Below, one piece after another: positions 1 to 8,861 of a stretch of 64,000 nucleotides of DNA. Under the pieces are notes generated by a model, which was not told where the DNA came from, ran no database searches, and saw nothing but the letters and a program-made list of their open reading frames with translations. A program made the position numbers and the translations under genes. Location of the stretch: contig AP028876.1 in the NCBI GenBank assembly GCA_036323355.1, forward strand, positions 372,001 through 436,000, in the 5' to 3' direction. The DNA is from Gottschalkiaceae bacterium SANA (GTDB lineage Bacteria > Bacillota > Clostridia > Tissierellales > GPF-1). Positions within the stretch are counted from its first letter, which is position 1. Every line of letters starts with the position of its first letter.

Positions 1-1
1 T

Positions 2-136
2 AAAGATGCACTTTCTACAGATTGGACAGTAATGTTGGCGGGGATTGTAATCTCCTCCATACCAATGCTTATTTTATATCTGCTTATGCAGAAAAACTTT
101 ATTAAGGCGCTGGCGGCCGGCAGTGTCAAGGGATAA
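2..136 (+). CDS. Carbohydrate ABC transporter permease, C-terminal end (partial)
   Basis: This is an open frame entering from the window edge and stopping at TAA 134-136, so only about 44 residues are visible. They contain a hydrophobic segment ending IPMLILYLLMQKNFIKALAA followed by GSVKG. That ending is characteristic of MalG-type inner-membrane permeases of sugar ABC importers. The next gene starts 15 bases later with its own ribosome binding site, so the two are probably co-transcribed. With a FrlB-like deglycase next door, the importer may bring in fructosamines or another aminated sugar; that substrate is inferred only from context. Confidence 0.72.
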   Translation, partial: KDALSTDWTVMLAGIVISSIPMLILYLLMQKNFIKALAAGSVKG

Positions 137-151
137 CAGGAGGAAACAGGT

Positions 152-1162
152 ATGTTAGATGCAAAGAATGGGGCGTATAAAGAAACGCTTCAAAAAGGAT
201 TGGACCAGCACGAGGAACTAAACAAAGTGGTTGACGCGATTTGCGAAAAGGGGATCAACAAAGTCTTTTTGATTGGATGTGGAGGATCATTGTCGGTTAT
301 GTATCCGAGCCAACATATTCTTGACACTCGTTCGACAATCCCTGCATATGCGTACAATAGTAGTGAATTCTTGAATATGGGTCACAAAAAATTTGATGAG
401 AAATCTTTAGTGATTGTTTCTTCTTACACAGGTTCTACCAAAGAAACGGTAGCAGTAGCTAAGATGGCAAAAGCAGCTGGTGCACCAACAATCGCTTTTA
501 TGGGTAAATTGGGAACACCATTGGCAGATGCCGCAGATTATGCCTTTGCAAATGATGCAGTGGTTGGCGTTACAGATTCAAAATTGATTATGCTGTATCA
601 AGTTGTTTTCCGCATAATGAAGAATTTTGGTCAATGTGATGATTACGATGCGATCATGGCTGCCATGAAAACTCTCCCAGAGAATATTGTAAATGTACGA
701 GAAAAATTTGAACCGATTGCAGAAAAATTTGCCATCGACAACAAAGAGACAGACTATTACATGGTTATTAGCGCAGGTTTGACCTGGTTTACTGCATACT
801 CTCATGCAATGTGTATTTTGGAAGAGATGCAATGGATCAATGCACGTTCGGTACCAGCAGGAGAGTTCTTCCACGGCTCTTTCGAGATTGTGACGGACAA
901 GACACATGTTCTTCTTTACAGAGGAGAAGATGAATCGAGACCTCTTGGAGAACGCGCACAAACTTTCTTAGAAAAATATAACAGCAATACCTTCATCATT
1001 GACACCAAAGATTATGAATTGCCAGGTGTCCCTGAAGAATTAAGAGGCTTAATGAGTCCTTATGTGATCATGGCTTGCCAAGAACGCATGAACAAACATT
1101 TGGAAGATAAGCGAAACCATTCACTAGCGATCCGCCGATATATGGGAGTTGTTCCTTACTAA
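152..1162 (+). CDS. SIS-domain fructosamine-6-phosphate deglycase (FrlB/FraB-like)
   Basis: The protein has 336 residues and two SIS sugar-isomerase domains. A phosphosugar-binding glycine turn GCGGS lies at residues 42-46 and the SSYTGSTKET loop at about 90-99. The segment GEFFHGSFEIV has Glu238 and His241 where FrlB/FraB enzymes carry catalytic residues. These cytoplasmic enzymes split 6-phosphorylated Amadori adducts (fructose-lysine, fructose-aspartate and similar) into glucose-6-phosphate and an amino acid. An AGGAGG-type ribosome site fixes the start at 152. The upstream permease fragment supports a role in Amadori-product use. The exact substrate cannot be read from the sequence; a GlmS-like or AgaS-like role is less likely because the length and the GEF..G motif fit FrlB better. 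Confidence 0.8.
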   Translation: MLDAKNGAYKETLQKGLDQHEELNKVVDAICEKGINKVFLIGCGGSLSVMYPSQHILDTRSTIPAYAYNSSEFLNMGHKKFDEKSLVIVSSYTGSTKETVAVAKMAKAAGAPTIAFMGKLGTPLADAADYAFANDAVVGVTDSKLIMLYQVVFRIMKNFGQCDDYDAIMAAMKTLPENIVNVREKFEPIAEKFAIDNKETDYYMVISAGLTWFTAYSHAMCILEEMQWINARSVPAGEFFHGSFEIVTDKTHVLLYRGEDESRPLGERAQTFLEKYNSNTFIIDTKDYELPGVPEELRGLMSPYVIMACQERMNKHLEDKRNHSLAIRRYMGVVPY

Positions 1163-1187
1163 GACGTCCTCTTAGTATATATTATAC

Positions 1188-1224
1188 GCAAAAAAGAGAA
1201 GGCGGCTGGCCTTCTCTTTTTTGC
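1188..1224. terminator. Intrinsic terminator after the deglycase gene
   Basis: A 15-bp perfect stem (1188-1202 with 1210-1224) has A and T runs at its two outer flanks, so it can work on either strand. It closes the deglycase operon. Confidence 0.8.
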
Positions 1225-1252
1225 GCAACAAATGAAAGCATGAGGTAGTTCT

Positions 1253-1900
1253 ATGAATCAATATACGCGTCGATTATTCAAATTGAATTCTGGATTATTT
1301 TTTGTCGCCTTAGGCATAGCCATGACCATAAAAGCTCATATTGGATATGGCCCATGGGAGGTATTTCATGCAGGTCTCGCCCAGACATTCAACATATCGA
1401 TGGGTCTGGCTTCTATTTTGGACGGCCTGTTCATCGGTGTTATTATTGTTCTTGCAGGTGAACGGATTGGCATAGGTACTGTTCTTAACATGGTGATGAT
1501 TGGTCTTTGGATTGATTTGATCATGCCCCTTCTTAAAGAGCAACAAACCTTCAGGGACGGATTCATCTTTCTGGCAATGGGTCTCTTTGTCATCTCCTAT
1601 GGGCTTTACTTTTACATGAGTGCGGGTCTTGGAGCCGGTCCCTGCGACAGTCTGATGGTTGCAATAACCAGACGTACCAAACGCTCCATAGGAAGCTGTA
1701 GAGGCAGTATGGAAGTGCTGGTAGTGGTTCTTGGTTGGTCCCTGGGTGGAATGATTGGTCCGGGTACGGTGATTTCTGCAATTGGCCTGGGATTTTGTAT
1801 CCAGACTACATTCAAGCTCCTCAAGTTCGACGCCGTAGAAATCAGGCATGAGACCATTAAGGATACCTATAGGCTAATAAAAATAAATAAACCAAGGTAA
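1253..1900 (+). CDS. YczE/YitT-type integral membrane protein
   Basis: The protein has 215 residues with five or six hydrophobic helices. The N-terminus (RLFKLNSGLFFVALGIAM, then AHIGYGPWEVFHAGLA) and the repeated motif GLGAGPCDSLMVAITRR match the YczE family of Firmicutes membrane proteins. The duplicated G.GPW and GAGPCD loops suggest internal pseudosymmetry. Family members are found beside transporters and regulators, but no biochemical role is settled, so none is assigned. It is a single-gene unit between two terminators, and the ribosome site before 1253 is modest (TGAGGTAG). Confidence 0.7.
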   Translation: MNQYTRRLFKLNSGLFFVALGIAMTIKAHIGYGPWEVFHAGLAQTFNISMGLASILDGLFIGVIIVLAGERIGIGTVLNMVMIGLWIDLIMPLLKEQQTFRDGFIFLAMGLFVISYGLYFYMSAGLGAGPCDSLMVAITRRTKRSIGSCRGSMEVLVVVLGWSLGGMIGPGTVISAIGLGFCIQTTFKLLKFDAVEIRHETIKDTYRLIKINKPR

Positions 1901-1902
1901 AA

Positions 1903-1937
1903 CAAGACCCCACCAGAATAAATCTGGTGGGGTCTTG
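1903..1937. terminator. Bidirectional terminator between convergent genes
   Basis: A perfect 15-bp stem (1903-1917 with 1923-1937) has a 5-base loop. The T-run follows it on the minus strand, which suits the lrp-like gene, and it also separates the plus-strand membrane-protein gene. Confidence 0.85.
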
Positions 1938-1973
1938 TGGTTCTGTCGAAAAGTCTAATTTAATTTGTTTTTC

Positions 1974-2414
1974 TCAGTCAAGGTTGAAATCAAAGAGGTT
2001 TCTCTTCAAAGGAGTAGAGAGAATGATTGAAGTATTGGTTTCGCCAAATTCTTGAATCTGATTGATTAACGTTTCAAGATCTTTGGCATTCCTGAAATGG
2101 CACTTGAGTACCATGCAATATTGACCGGTCACATGATAACAGTCTACGACATTTTTGCTTGCCTTAATTAATTCGTAGAACTTTTGATGGTGTCTTGCTC
2201 TCATAGAAACGTTGATTAATGCCGAATAAGTGATATCAAGTTTGCTTGGATCCACTTCAGTCGTGTATTTGGTGATGATTCCGCAAGATTCCATTCTTTT
2301 AATTCTCTCGCTGATACTAGGGGAGGATAGGTTGATCTTGTCTCCTATTGCCTTCAATGAAATGCGAGAATTTTCCTGTAAAGCTTCTAGAATTTTTGCA
2401 TCGATTATGTCCAT
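1974..2414 (-). CDS. Lrp/AsnC family transcriptional regulator
   Basis: The protein has 146 residues. The N-terminal winged helix-turn-helix reads MDIIDAKILEALQENSRIS followed by a recognition helix in LSSPSISERIKRME. The C-terminal half is the ligand-binding RAM/AsnC domain, with the VTGQYCMVLKC strand. I place the start at 2414 rather than at the upstream ATG because AAGGAGG lies at the right distance there. Lrp proteins are amino-acid-responsive DNA binders. This gene is divergent from the oxaloacetate-decarboxylase-type operon and shares a roughly 270-bp intergenic region with it, so it is the obvious candidate regulator of that operon; this is inferred from position only. Confidence 0.88.
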   Translation of the reverse strand: MDIIDAKILEALQENSRISLKAIGDKINLSSPSISERIKRMESCGIITKYTTEVDPSKLDITYSALINVSMRARHHQKFYELIKASKNVVDCYHVTGQYCMVLKCHFRNAKDLETLINQIQEFGETNTSIILSTPLKRNLFDFNLD

Positions 2415-2685
2415 AATTAACCTCCTTAGAATATATGGCAATTATATCATGAAATGGTGTTATAGATAATGATATTAGGTTATAAATACTCTTTGACTAA
2501 TAATCTATGGAATTATTCTAATTATATTTACATATAAAGGTCGAAATGCTAATATCATATAAAAGAAGGAAATAATTATTTTATACCACTGTTAATAACA
2601 CTAATCATATTTAATAGTTATAATAAGAGGCTATTATGAACATACACCTAATAATAGCAATTATGGAATAGTCATGGAGGACGTC
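2415..2685. promoter_or_regulatory. Divergent intergenic region between Lrp and decarboxylase genes
   Basis: An AT-rich 271-bp stretch without a gene. It must hold the promoters of both divergent genes and probably Lrp sites, since Lrp regulators usually control a divergent neighbour. I could not single out one convincing operator. Confidence 0.5.
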
Positions 2686-4068
2686 ATGTTTAAATTTACT
2701 GAAACAGCTCTTCGGGATGGTCATCAAAGTTTAATAGCAACCAGGATGACCACGGAAGAAATCCTTCCTGCAGTTGAGATCATGGACCAGGTAGGATACC
2801 ATGCCATGGAAGTGTGGGGCGGGGCTACCTTTGATGTGTGTTTAAGATATCTAAATGAGAATCCATGGGAACGACTTAGAGAAATAAGGAAGCGTGCCAA
2901 AAATACGAAACTGCAGATGCTTTTGAGAGGACAGAATCTACTTGGATACAAGCATTACCCCAACGATATTGTAGATCGCTTTATCTGCAAATCCATAGAA
3001 AACGGCATAGATATCATCAGAGTATTTGATGCCCTCAACGACACGCGAAATCTAAAGAAATCCTTTGAAGTCATTGCTAGAGAAGGTGGACATTGCCAAG
3101 GGGCTATTTCCTATACAACAAGCCAAGTGCATACATTGGACTACTACTTAAAGCTTGCCAAGGAAATGGAACAAATGGGTGCTGATTCAATCTGTATCAA
3201 GGATATGGCGGGAATTCTTACACCACAGAATGCATCCCTGTTGATATCAAATCTAAAGAAGACCGTTGCAATTCCACTTGAGCTGCATTCTCATTGCACA
3301 AGTGGAATTGCTGACCTGACTTATGCAAAAGCTATTGAAGCCGGTATCGACATAATCGATACAGCGGTATCGGCATTTTCGGGTGGTACTTCTCAACCTA
3401 CAACGGAAGTCTACAATTCGATTTATGAGGACTCACTGGGGAAACATGCATTGAACAAAGATGCATTGGTTGAAGCAGCTGAATATCTGAACAGTGTAAA
3501 GAGGAAACATATTGAGCAAGGCAACTTTAATAGAAGAGTGATGGATGTAAATCCTAGAATTCTTGACTACCAGGTGCCTGGAGGTATGCTTTCCAATCTG
3601 ATGGCACAATTGGACCAGCAAGGCATGGCTGACAGATACGAGGAAGTGCTAAAAGAAATTCCAAAAGTAAGAGCGGACTTGGGTTATCCGCCTCTCGTTA
3701 CACCCCTGAGCCAAATGGTTGGAACACAAGCTGTTTTTAATGTGATGACAGGAGAGCCATACAAGATTTCTCCAAAGGAAATCAAGCTCTATGTTCAAGG
3801 ATATTACGGCAGACCGCCAGCAGAAATTCAAAATGAAATCAGGCAGACGATTATTGGAGACAGGCCGGTGATTGACCAATGCCCTGCCGATCTGCTTGAT
3901 GATGGATATACGGAAGTGAAAAAGGCAGTGGCAGAACTCACAGACGATGAGGAGATGATTCTTGCCTATGCCATATTTCCTGAAAATACGAAAACCTATC
4001 TTGAGGCTCAAGAGTCACAAAAAGAGAAAGCGTCAATCGAGTATGATCTTGAAATGGTATTTGGATGA
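2686..4068 (+). CDS. Oxaloacetate decarboxylase alpha-type carboxyltransferase subunit (without biotin domain)
   Basis: The protein has 460 residues and begins MFKFTETALRDGHQSL, the signature of the carboxyltransferase domain shared by oxaloacetate decarboxylase alpha (OadA) and pyruvate carboxylase. ALNDTRN, CIKDMAGIL and ELHSHCTSG (metal and substrate residues) follow. It moves CO2 from a carboxylated substrate, most likely oxaloacetate, to biotin. It stops before any biotinyl domain, which is encoded separately two genes downstream. I chose ATG 2686 because GGAGG at 2676-2680 sits inside the four codons of the longer alternative start at 2674. It is the first gene of a four-gene operon whose products form a membrane Na+ pump. 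Confidence 0.9.
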   Translation: MFKFTETALRDGHQSLIATRMTTEEILPAVEIMDQVGYHAMEVWGGATFDVCLRYLNENPWERLREIRKRAKNTKLQMLLRGQNLLGYKHYPNDIVDRFICKSIENGIDIIRVFDALNDTRNLKKSFEVIAREGGHCQGAISYTTSQVHTLDYYLKLAKEMEQMGADSICIKDMAGILTPQNASLLISNLKKTVAIPLELHSHCTSGIADLTYAKAIEAGIDIIDTAVSAFSGGTSQPTTEVYNSIYEDSLGKHALNKDALVEAAEYLNSVKRKHIEQGNFNRRVMDVNPRILDYQVPGGMLSNLMAQLDQQGMADRYEEVLKEIPKVRADLGYPPLVTPLSQMVGTQAVFNVMTGEPYKISPKEIKLYVQGYYGRPPAEIQNEIRQTIIGDRPVIDQCPADLLDDGYTEVKKAVAELTDDEEMILAYAIFPENTKTYLEAQESQKEKASIEYDLEMVFG

Positions 4069-4091
4069 AATTTGAGGAGGGGGGTTAAGGC

Positions 4092-4382
4092 ATGAGTAAA
4101 GTCACAGAGGCCATTATGATATCAGCCATAAGCATCGGTGTTGTTTTTGTTTCCTTATTTGCCATCATGTTGGTCTTGGACATGTTTGGCATCATCTCCA
4201 AGTCGATTGGCAGAATAAAAAAGAAAAACGATCAGTCGACTGCCATTCAGCCAACCACGGAGATTGATCCGGAAACGATGAGTGAAACAGAAGCCATTAT
4301 TGCCATGGCAGTTTCAATTATTGCTTCAGAGATTGAAGAGGGAAAGACAGCCAAAGTCGTGTCCTTTAAAAAAGTCGCTTAA
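4092..4382 (+). CDS. OadG-like gamma subunit of a Na+-pumping decarboxylase
   Basis: The protein has 96 residues. One N-terminal membrane helix (about residues 9-32, ISAISIGVVFVSLFAIMLVL) is followed by a charged KKKN stretch and a polar tail. This is the layout of gamma (OadG) subunits, which anchor the carboxyltransferase to the membrane beta subunit and help bind the metal ion. Sequence conservation in this family is low, so the call rests on topology plus position between the alpha and biotin-carrier genes. The ribosome site GAGGAGGGG precedes the ATG. Confidence 0.8.
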   Translation: MSKVTEAIMISAISIGVVFVSLFAIMLVLDMFGIISKSIGRIKKKNDQSTAIQPTTEIDPETMSETEAIIAMAVSIIASEIEEGKTAKVVSFKKVA

Positions 4383-4418
4383 TAAACAATGGAATAAGGT
4401 GAATAGTGAAGGTGGAGA

Positions 4419-4787
4419 ATGAAAACATATCGAGTGAAATATAAGGAAAATATCTATGAGCTTGGAATTGAACTGATCTCAGAAACTCAAGCTGCAGAAG
4501 AGAAAATTGAACAGCTTACAGAAGCGAAAACGCAAGCAACAAGTAATGTACCGTCATCAAAAGAGAGTGAGCAATTGCTGGCACCATTGCCTGGGAAGAT
4601 TTTTGATGTGATGGTAAGTACGGGAGCCAAAGTGAAAAAAGGCGACCTCTTGTTAATTATTGAAGCAATGAAACTGGAAAATGAAATTTTTGCACCAAGG
4701 GATGGAGTGATTAAAAAATTAAACAAGAATAAAGGGGAATCTGTAGCATCAGGTGAATCATTGCTTGAATTTGCTTATGGATGTTAG
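4419..4787 (+). CDS. Biotin carboxyl carrier protein of the decarboxylase
   Basis: The protein has 122 residues. The C-terminal biotinyl domain contains EAMKLENEI, with Lys85 as the biotin attachment site, inside the usual APLPGKI ... VKKGD ... SVASGE fold. The first 60 residues form a linker. The carrier shuttles CO2 between the carboxyltransferase and the membrane decarboxylase. A free-standing carrier, rather than one fused to alpha, resembles methylmalonyl-CoA and glutaconyl-CoA decarboxylases and some clostridial oxaloacetate decarboxylases. It lies 36 bases after the gamma gene and abuts the beta gene. Confidence 0.9.
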   Translation: MKTYRVKYKENIYELGIELISETQAAEEKIEQLTEAKTQATSNVPSSKESEQLLAPLPGKIFDVMVSTGAKVKKGDLLLIIEAMKLENEIFAPRDGVIKKLNKNKGESVASGESLLEFAYGC

Positions 4788-4796
4788 GTGAAAGTC

Positions 4797-5900
4797 ATGT
4801 TGCAGAATTTCATTGACAGTATCGGTTTCTTTGCCCTTACCGGGCAACAGATTTTGGTGATAATCATAGCCTTAGGATTTATCTATTTGGCCATTGTTAA
4901 GAAGTATGAGCCTTATCTGCTATTGCCAATTGCTTTTGGCATGATGACAGTTAACCTGCCCTTAACAGGGATTATGGACCAAGGAGGACTCTACTACTAT
5001 TTGTATCAGGGGGTCAAGCTTGGCATTTACCCGCCAATCATCTTTCTGTGTGTTGGTGCGTCTACAGATTTTGCTCCTTTGATTGCAAACCCCAAAAGCA
5101 TACTTTTGGGTGCAGCTGCCCAGTTTGGTATTGTGGTTGCTTTTTTAGGGGCTATATACTTGGGCTTTGATACAGCTGTTGCAGCGTCTATTGGAATCAT
5201 AGGCGGCGCGGACGGACCAACGGCAATCTACCTGACAAGTAAATTGGCACCGGATTACCTGGGACCGATCGCCTTGGCGGCTTATTCATATATGGCGCTT
5301 GTTCCCATTATTCAACCGCCAATTATTAAGGCTTTAACGACAGAAAAAGAACGAAAGATTAAGATGACCCAGCTTCGCCAAGTCAGCAAAGCAGAAAAGG
5401 TTATCTTTCCAATCATCATCATTTTGTTGGTTGTCTTGTTTCTGCCTTCCTCGGCACCACTGATTTTTATGCTGATGTTTGGCAATCTCTTGAAGGAATC
5501 CGGCGTTGTGCCCAAGCTGGTTGATGTGGCTCAAAACAGTTTGATGTATATGGTAACCATTTTTCTTGGGGTCACCGTTGGTGCAAAAGCGAGTGCGGAT
5601 GTTTTGCTTGATCCCATGACATTGAAAATTATTGTGCTGGGTCTGATTGCTTTTGCCTCTGGGACAGCATCGGGTGTCTTGTTTGGTAAATTCATGTGTT
5701 TCATCACAAAAGGAAAAATCAATCCAATGATTGGTGCAGCGGGCGTATCGGCAGTACCGATGGCTGCTAGAGTTGTACAGAAGGTGGGTCAGGATGAAGA
5801 TTCGAGCAATTTTCTTCTTATGCATGCCATGGGGCCCAATGTTGCCGGGGTAATAGGTTCCGCCATCGCCGCAGGCATATTCCTGAGTATTCTACAATAG
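4797..5900 (+). CDS. Na+-translocating decarboxylase beta subunit (OadB family)
   Basis: A very hydrophobic protein of 367 residues with roughly ten membrane segments. It carries the diagnostic OadB motif GGADGPTAIY, the GASTDFAPLIANP loop and the C-terminal AAGVSAVPMAARVVQ segment. It decarboxylates carboxybiotin and couples this to Na+ export. Two starts are possible: GTG 4788, directly after the preceding stop, or ATG 4797. I prefer ATG 4797 because AGGTG lies six bases upstream of it. The substrate of the complex follows from the alpha subunit, most probably oxaloacetate. Confidence 0.9.
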   Translation: MLQNFIDSIGFFALTGQQILVIIIALGFIYLAIVKKYEPYLLLPIAFGMMTVNLPLTGIMDQGGLYYYLYQGVKLGIYPPIIFLCVGASTDFAPLIANPKSILLGAAAQFGIVVAFLGAIYLGFDTAVAASIGIIGGADGPTAIYLTSKLAPDYLGPIALAAYSYMALVPIIQPPIIKALTTEKERKIKMTQLRQVSKAEKVIFPIIIILLVVLFLPSSAPLIFMLMFGNLLKESGVVPKLVDVAQNSLMYMVTIFLGVTVGAKASADVLLDPMTLKIIVLGLIAFASGTASGVLFGKFMCFITKGKINPMIGAAGVSAVPMAARVVQKVGQDEDSSNFLLMHAMGPNVAGVIGSAIAAGIFLSILQ

Positions 5901-5965
5901 AAATACTTTTGCCGATTATGGGGAGTTTTCCCTAACAAGTAGTCTTCTTAGATTCATAGTGTTTA

Positions 5966-6003
5966 AACATAAAGGAGAAGGTGATTACCTTCTCCTTTAT
6001 GTT
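5966..6003. terminator. Terminator of the decarboxylase operon
   Basis: A perfect 16-bp stem (5966-5981 with 5988-6003) with a 6-base loop, about 65 bp after the beta-subunit stop. Confidence 0.8.
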
Positions 6004-6034
6004 ATCTATAGTTATATTCTGAATGTTTATAGCA

Positions 6035-7245
6035 CTAGGCTTAGAGCCAAGTTCATAAAGTGTGTAATTTCTCTCGGCTATGTAGTTAGGTAGCTGCAGC
6101 ATATTTATGAGCATCCTGGTATGGATAGTAATCCTCCATAGAGAGATATTTTTTGCCGGAAGTCCATTTTTCACCTTGCTCCATAAGCATGGCTCCGATC
6201 AGTTGAATCAGTGAAGTTTCATTCGGAAAGAGGCGGATTAGTCGCTCGCGATGAAGGGCTCTATTGATTCAGCCTTTCAAGCTGTTGCTAGTTCTAAGTC
6301 GTTTGCGATACTTCTTTGGAAGACTCATGACAGCCATTACATCATCGAATCCAAGTTCTAAAGTTTCCATGACCTGTGGCGCTGTATCAGAGAAAGTTCC
6401 AAGCATTTCATCGCGAAGAGATCGGGCGATCTCAATCTTAGGTGCGTTGTGAATCTCTTTTAAGCATTGTTTGATTTCAGGTTGCTTGCGTCTTGGAGTT
6501 TTATCTAAAACATTTCTTGAGAAATGCGTCTGGCATCGTTGCTACGAGGCGTTGTGAAAGTGCATAGTCACAGCATTCACTAGACCGAAATGATTATCAG
6601 AAGCAACAAGATCAACGTCTGTAAGACCACGTTTTTTCAACGTAGAAAAGAATTCGATCCAGCTGGTTTCCGATTCGGAGTCTGAAATGCTGAAGCCTAG
6701 TATTTCACGCTTGCCATCTTCATGGACACCGATGGTAGATAGCAATCTTTTTGAAGGTGCACGGCTATTCTCGCGTACTTTGGTGTAGAGTGCGCGAGAA
6801 CGAATTGATACTTACTGGTCAGCTTTCGGTATATGAATTTACTCACAATCGGATCCAAATTCTTGCAAAGATTCGATACGGTTGATTTGGAAAACTGCTT
6901 GCTGTGTAGTTCTTCAGTAATCACACTGACTTTTCGTATAGATACATCGTTGGCGACCGTTTCCATCATGGCAAGCACAAGGCTTGTTCGCTTCTCTGAT
7001 ACGGGAAAAACACCGTCGTAGAGAACTTGCCGTCACGAAGTTTGGGCACATGAAGTTCAATTGTACCAACTCGTGTGGTTTATAGTACGCATGCGAAAGC
7101 CGTTGCGATAACCGGTGCGTTCCTCGGATCGCTCATAGCGATCAGCACCAACTTGTTCACGGGCTTGGGCATTCAGTACCTGATTGAGGATGCATTCCAG
7201 CAGTTTGGAAAAGACTTCATCTTTGCCATTTGAAGTGAAAAGTCC
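6035..7245 (-). pseudogene. Decayed IS256-family (mutator-type) transposase
   Basis: Read on the minus strand, the remnant has an N-terminal part with REQVGADRYERSEERTGYRNG, a middle part with EILGFSISDSESETSW and DVDLVASDNHFG (the DDE region), and a C-terminal part ending with GAMLMEQGEKWTSGKKY; the stop is at 6086-6088. These match the IS256 transposase core in order, but the reading frame shifts several times and one in-frame stop interrupts the C-terminal part. The true N-terminus is missing. Just beyond the stop, about 6035-6062, is a sequence resembling the terminal inverted repeat of such elements. It marks the left edge of the mobile-element-rich island. Confidence 0.85.
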
Positions 7246-7427
7246 GTGCTAAATTTAGGAATCTAGAGTAATATTAATCTGAGTTATTTGGTATTTTCTC
7301 CTCGGGTTGATAGTTTTCGACAATTCAATTTAACCGAGGTTGAACCCAAGTGGCTCATTTTTATTCTTTTGAATTAACATCATTATACGCACTTTATCAG
7401 ACCATAGTCGTTAGTGACTAATATTGT

Positions 7428-7598
7428 ATGCTGTTTGTTCCAGAAGTAAATGGATATTTGATTTCGGAAAATGAATTATAAAGTGGATTATCAATATATA
7501 TTCCAGAAAACATTGATGACGTGTATAATGAAGTTATTATTCACAATTTTAATACGTTTAATAACTGGCTGAAAATGGAGCTAGACATCAAGATTTAG
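7428..7598 (+). pseudogene. Fragment of an unrecognised gene with an internal stop
   Basis: From ATG 7428 the frame encodes 17 residues, meets TAA at 7479-7481, then continues in the same frame as a protein-like tail (IPENIDDVYNEVIIHNFNTF) to TAG 7596-7598. It looks like the C-terminus of a small gene broken by a nonsense mutation. It lies 12 bases upstream of the next open gene and may once have been its partner. I do not recognise the family. Confidence 0.4.
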
Positions 7599-7610
7599 GG
7601 AGTGAATTAA

Positions 7611-7973
7611 ATGAATTTCACAGATTGTTTAATTAGAAATGGTATTGTATTTAAAAAACAAGAATACAATGATAATTGCATTTTGTTTAAAATAAAGAAT
7701 GCAATAAACATTGTTTTTATGAATGAAAATTCGAGTAGTTTTAAGCTGGATAGAGATTTGTTTTATTATTTAATAAATCAAAATTTACCTTATGCATTTG
7801 TCCTGTTTAATAAAAAAGAGAACAAGGTTTTTTATCTTGAATTTAAAGATAAAATTAATTGGTTAGCTTCAAGTTTTGAGAGATGTAATAAGAACAGTTT
7901 GTATTTAGGCAAAATTGTTTTGAATAACCAGAGTGATGAAATGACTATATTGAAACAGATTCAAATATTTTGA
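7611..7973 (+). CDS. Hypothetical protein, 120 aa
   Basis: An AT-rich gene with a clear ribosome site (GGGAGTGAATTAA) before the ATG. The product is soluble, rich in Asn, Lys, Phe and Ile, with alternating hydrophobic strands (ILFKIKNAINIVFMN and YAFVLFNKKENKVFYLEF) suggesting a beta-rich fold such as that of small nuclease-like or immunity proteins. I recognise no diagnostic motif and assign no function. It lies in the accessory island between an IS256 remnant and a long non-coding stretch. Confidence 0.5.
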   Translation: MNFTDCLIRNGIVFKKQEYNDNCILFKIKNAINIVFMNENSSSFKLDRDLFYYLINQNLPYAFVLFNKKENKVFYLEFKDKINWLASSFERCNKNSLYLGKIVLNNQSDEMTILKQIQIF

Positions 7974-8735
7974 TTATATTAAGGGGTGTGGAAGGTTAAC
8001 TAAAATATCGATATTTCGAATCAATTAAGTGACTTTATCTGGAACAGACCATTATGCGTATAATTAGATATATAAAGGCATTTCAAAGATGGCCCAACGT
8101 CAGTGCAACTGAATATTTCTGTTTAATTGAATCCACACTCACAGTGAAATTTACCCACCTTCACTCTGAAATTTACAAAGGTTGTCGGGAAGAGAGCCAT
8201 TATTGATGAGTTACTATAATTGGGGTTATACAATCAAGTTATGCAGGAAGATAAGGGCTGCGATACTATAACCATGCAATCTGTATGAGGAGATACTGAT
8301 ATTTGATTTCATAGTACCTATCCAGTAAAGGTGGGAGTTAGCAGTAAGGTCAAAATTTGCGATAGTGTATTACACTTTTGAATTGACTCAAATAGCGTGA
8401 AATAAATCAAATGGTTGTAAATGAGAACGAAAAATTATACAAGTCTGATCATGAAAACCTGTCAAGAAAAAGCATGCAACAAGGACTGATCATGAAATTA
8501 TAGAATTGCATTGAGTTTTTGTGAGCAGATCTTATAATATTTTTGTACCAAAAGGTCCGTGAGTAGTGAAATATACTGTAAATTCGATTCTCTCAGTTTT
8601 GAGGAAGTCGAATTTACTTTTATTGTTAGGTAAAGTGCGGTGAACCGTATCATGTGTAACCACAAAAATCTCCTAATATTCACAAAATTATATTAATTAA
8701 AGTTAGTTCATTCTATAGGTAGTACAAAAAAACGC
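7974..8735. other. AT-rich non-coding stretch with decayed sequence
   Basis: No credible gene is seen in about 760 bases. Two near-identical 15-base elements, TCACAGTGAAATTTA and TCACTCTGAAATTTA, lie about 22 bases apart near 8149-8186. The phrase CTGATCATGAAA also occurs twice, near 8445 and 8486. The rest looks like eroded mobile-element DNA. Confidence 0.45.
8146..8192. repeat. Pair of short direct repeats resembling an IS21-type end
   Basis: Two copies of TCACnnTGAAATTTAC are separated by roughly 22 bases. Multiple GTGAAATTTAC-type repeats are typical of the ends of IS21-family elements, but no istA or istB reading frame is left here. The call is tentative. Confidence 0.3.
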
Positions 8736-8810
8736 TATGAAGAGCCGTATGCCTTAAGAGGGTAGGTACGGACTTGTGTAAGGGAATGGGCGACCACGTC
8801 CATGTTTACT
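8736..8810 (+). ncRNA. Group II intron 3' end remnant (domains V and VI)
   Basis: GAGCCGTATGCC from 8742, followed by GGTAGGTACGGACTTGTGT, resembles the highly conserved domain V hairpin of bacterial group II introns. It is directly followed by a second small hairpin (ATGGGCG pairing with CGTCCAT, one G-U) in the place of domain VI. No reverse-transcriptase reading frame is found upstream, so this would be a 3' scar of a deleted intron. Recognition is by pattern, not by covariance search. Confidence 0.5.
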
Positions 8811-8861
8811 AAAGCTTCGAAAAATTTCAGCATATATTTATTCTAGTTCTTTCTATAACCC

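Noticed and set aside
1310-1849. 179-codon minus-strand frame opposite the YczE-like gene
   Set aside because: Composition rich in His, Thr and Cys, typical of an antisense shadow; the plus-strand gene has clear membrane helices and a ribosome site.
5932-6174. 80-codon minus-strand frame after the decarboxylase operon
   Set aside because: It runs through the terminator hairpin and out of frame across the end of the IS256 remnant. No ribosome site and no protein-like pattern.
8498-8683. 61-codon minus-strand frame in the non-coding stretch
   Set aside because: No ribosome site and no recognisable pattern; surrounded by decayed mobile DNA.
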